A stretch of DNA of 64,000 bases from Rhytidiadelphus loreus (taxonomy: Eukaryota > Streptophyta > Bryopsida > Hypnales > Hylocomiaceae): positions 17,923,001 to 17,987,000 of the forward strand of contig OX344765.1 of NCBI GenBank assembly GCA_947034895.1, read 5' to 3'. The position numbers and the translations under genes were made by a program. Under the pieces are notes generated by a model, which was not told the origin of the DNA, ran no database searches, and was given only the letters and a program-made list of their open reading frames with translations. Shown here in pieces: positions 62,301-64,000 of this stretch (positions are counted from its first letter, which is position 1; every line of letters begins with the position of its first letter).

Positions 62301-64000
62301 GCAATCGCATTATGGAAGACCATATCTGCAATCCTCCCTGCACATTTATTGTTGACACACCCACATTTGGAAACATTGATTGTGAAGAGTTCTAATATAC
62401 TTTGAACAATATGTTTAGTAAGAGATTAAGGAGTCAAAGCAATGGAAAAACAATTATTTTTGAAATGATGTTACAAAATTAGCATATTTTGCAAAATTGA
62501 CAGACCCCTGCCAAAGAATGATGAAACCTTGTCAATTACACTGAAAGTCACCTCTTCTTTCGTGGGATTCTTCAAAGTCATGCACTTATTGGAGGTTGCT
62601 ACCTTGATTTCTGCTCCCTCTAAGTTGAAGCCTTCGATTGTCAGATTCCCTGCAATACAGCGTATTGTACTTTTTCAGAGCGCCGAATTTGTGATATTCA
62701 AGTGAAAATAGCTCTGAGAACTTGGATTGGTATACATCTGAGGTTCTTGACAGTCACCTGGAAAAGTGCCATCCTCTTGAAACTTTGCCATTTAACTAAC
62801 ATAATGACTAACATGAACACAAATGCACTTCATCCTCAACACATGAAATCCTCTATCGATGCTCATGCTGGGTTTATCATGTTGTTTGAATTTGTTAAAA
62901 GGAAGACTAGAATGAAACAGTTAGAAAGGAATTATACCTGCTGTATAAGATGCATGTCGAATCGTAGGCACTTTGTGCGCATCATCTAGCTTCAACATTT
63001 TCACTCCACCTGTATCGAATTTCGGATTCAAAGGAAACCTTTTCATGGTCAAAATTTAGAATACTAAACATCTCAAAAAAAAGTTAGAACATGTTTCTAC
63101 AGAATAGCATTGGAGGCAATGCCAATATTGTCAATTTCATTAATATGGCACGATTCTGGGTGACACTCATGAGTGCACGAAGTTCTAAAAACTAAGACTG
63201 GTACAGATTTACGATTCATGGAATTCCGCCAATTTAACGAAATTGACGTTCATTTGGTTCCCTGTATTCACAATTGCACACCTCCGAGAGAATTTTAGGG
63301 TTTCTTGATGACAAATGAGACACATAACAAAAAAAACGTCTTGTTGAAATGAACACAAAATCCAAGGACTTTTAAACCCACCAAATCTGCAAAGTTTTCT
63401 TCGAATGAAACGTTAGTGTTGGTGTTTAAAAAGATTAAAATAAAAGGTAATGTTTCAAAATCCATTACCAGGAGTATGAATAAAGAGCCGCCATCTACTG
63501 AGCTGCACAGTGAAATTTTTGTTGTCCTTTGTACAGTCAACGGCTAGATTGAGGAGCATTGACATAGTTTGAGGATTCAGTTCCACCTTCGACTGCAACA
63601 GCGAAGATCGTTGTTCCACTTTGACATCAATTGCATCGACCATTTCTGACGTCTCTAGCACCTTTTGTTTGTCATAAGAATCACTCACGCTCACACACAC
63701 AGGGATCAGTGGATGAATGCACTCTCCGTTCATCTCAGCCTCGGGTCCCTTCACAGCCTCCAACCTCTCAATTTCATCCTTCCAAGCCCTATCGGTTTTC
63801 ATAGCTTCTCTCCGGGCTCGTTTTGTGAAGTTCTTCCTCGTTTGGATACGGCTGAATATCTTGACAGACTGTGACCACATCCATGCCAAAGTGAAGAAGC
63901 ACAACAGGTGGCAACATCCAGTCAGTAGAAGGGCTCCTGCAGCCTGGCTCGTGAGGAAAGAGCAGGCGTTCCTCCAAGTGCTCTTGCTGCCCTCAGCACA
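59382..64000 (-). CDS. predicted membrane protein fused to a fungal-like AAA+ ATPase (5' end outside window)
   Basis: Exons (minus): 64000-63469, 63009-62938, 62649-62528 (or 62552), 62337-62184, 61880-61727 and 61557-59382. All junctions are GT-AG and the phases agree, giving at least 1069 residues. The N-terminal half has one hydrophobic segment (ALLLTGCCHLLCFFTLAWM), a basic/charged stretch, a soluble part with NLTIEGFNLEGAEIKV, then two more helices (IGLIYMIIMY; AIVWILPLMAMAV). I do not recognise its family. The last exon continues open into an AAA+ ATPase: a basic linker (first Met of this exon at about 61385), a large N-domain resembling fungal DUF7025, Walker A GPPGTGKT (about 60030), Walker B LLLDEADVYLEKR (about 59870), sensor LFLTTNR (about 59750) and DDAFCSRI with its arginine. 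The latter motifs match fungal AAA+ proteins rather than plant BCS1/AATP1. Alternative: two genes, with an intronless ATPase starting at 61385. ATPase call certain; fusion likely. Confidence 0.75.
61657..61683. repeat. telomere-like (AAACCCT)n in an intron
   Basis: Three full AAACCCT units plus a partial unit lie inside the intron 61726-61558, immediately upstream of the ATPase exon. Such telo-boxes are common in plant 5' leaders and promoters. Confidence 0.8.

Noticed and set aside
61669..63977. initial idea of a mechanosensitive MscS-like channel
   Set aside because: The spliced N-terminal half has three hydrophobic segments, but I could not find the conserved pore-lining and beta-domain motifs of MscS-like proteins, so I left the family open.
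1..64000. tRNA, rRNA and CRISPR arrays
   Set aside because: I saw no cloverleaf-type sequence with A and B boxes, no rRNA core sequence, and no regularly spaced short repeats with unique spacers; the array at 6.6-9 kb has long units of variable size.

Overview
This is a window of nuclear DNA from a plant (streptophyte). The evidence is spliced genes with GT-AG introns, a receptor-like kinase that matches the Arabidopsis At2g16250 type in length and architecture, a hevein-type chitin-binding protein, an ankyrin protein, and CCCTAAA (plant-type) telomere-like repeats. Gene density is low, the intergenic DNA is very AT-rich, and the transposon set (piggyBac-like, hAT-like) together with a fungal-looking AAA+ ATPase is unusual for a flowering plant. 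I therefore lean towards a bryophyte, lycophyte or other early-branching streptophyte, but the sequence does not settle the species.

Layout. 1-6.4 kb: repeat-derived DNA, including the right end of a TTAA-flanked element, a CCGGA-rich tract and a decayed piggyBac-type transposase. 6.6-12.2 kb: a tandem array of 225-340 bp units that runs into a large, nearly perfect inverted repeat; the right arm of that repeat is split by a 589 bp hAT-like element with an 8 bp target duplication. 12.2-25 kb: AT-rich DNA with one TTAA element and no convincing gene. 25.1-27.9 kb (minus): a six-exon ankyrin-repeat gene of 200 residues. 28-38.4 kb: repeats, with a TTAA element that carries a nested second MITE and another copy of that MITE further on. 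39.1-42.3 kb (plus): a four-exon LRR receptor-like pseudokinase of 912 residues. 42.3-52 kb: MITEs, some nested, plus hairpins and minisatellites. 52.4-52.7 kb (plus): a 95-residue acidic/serine-rich protein with a perfect hairpin in its 3' flank. 54.2-54.5 kb (minus): a secreted hevein-domain protein, perhaps the first exon of a longer gene. 58.65-58.79 kb (plus): an isolated exon resembling part of the 95-residue protein. 59.4-64 kb (minus): a multi-exon gene, open at the window edge, whose exons splice in frame from a membrane-protein N-terminal half into a long AAA+ ATPase exon.

The most notable features are the predicted membrane-AAA+ fusion (the ATPase half resembles fungal AAA+ proteins rather than plant ones), the piggyBac-like system (one broken transposase and at least five TTAA-flanked element ends or copies), and the foldback structure at 8.7-12.2 kb. 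The genes look unrelated to each other. All exon models were made by eye from splice signals, reading phase and protein logic, without transcripts or database searches.
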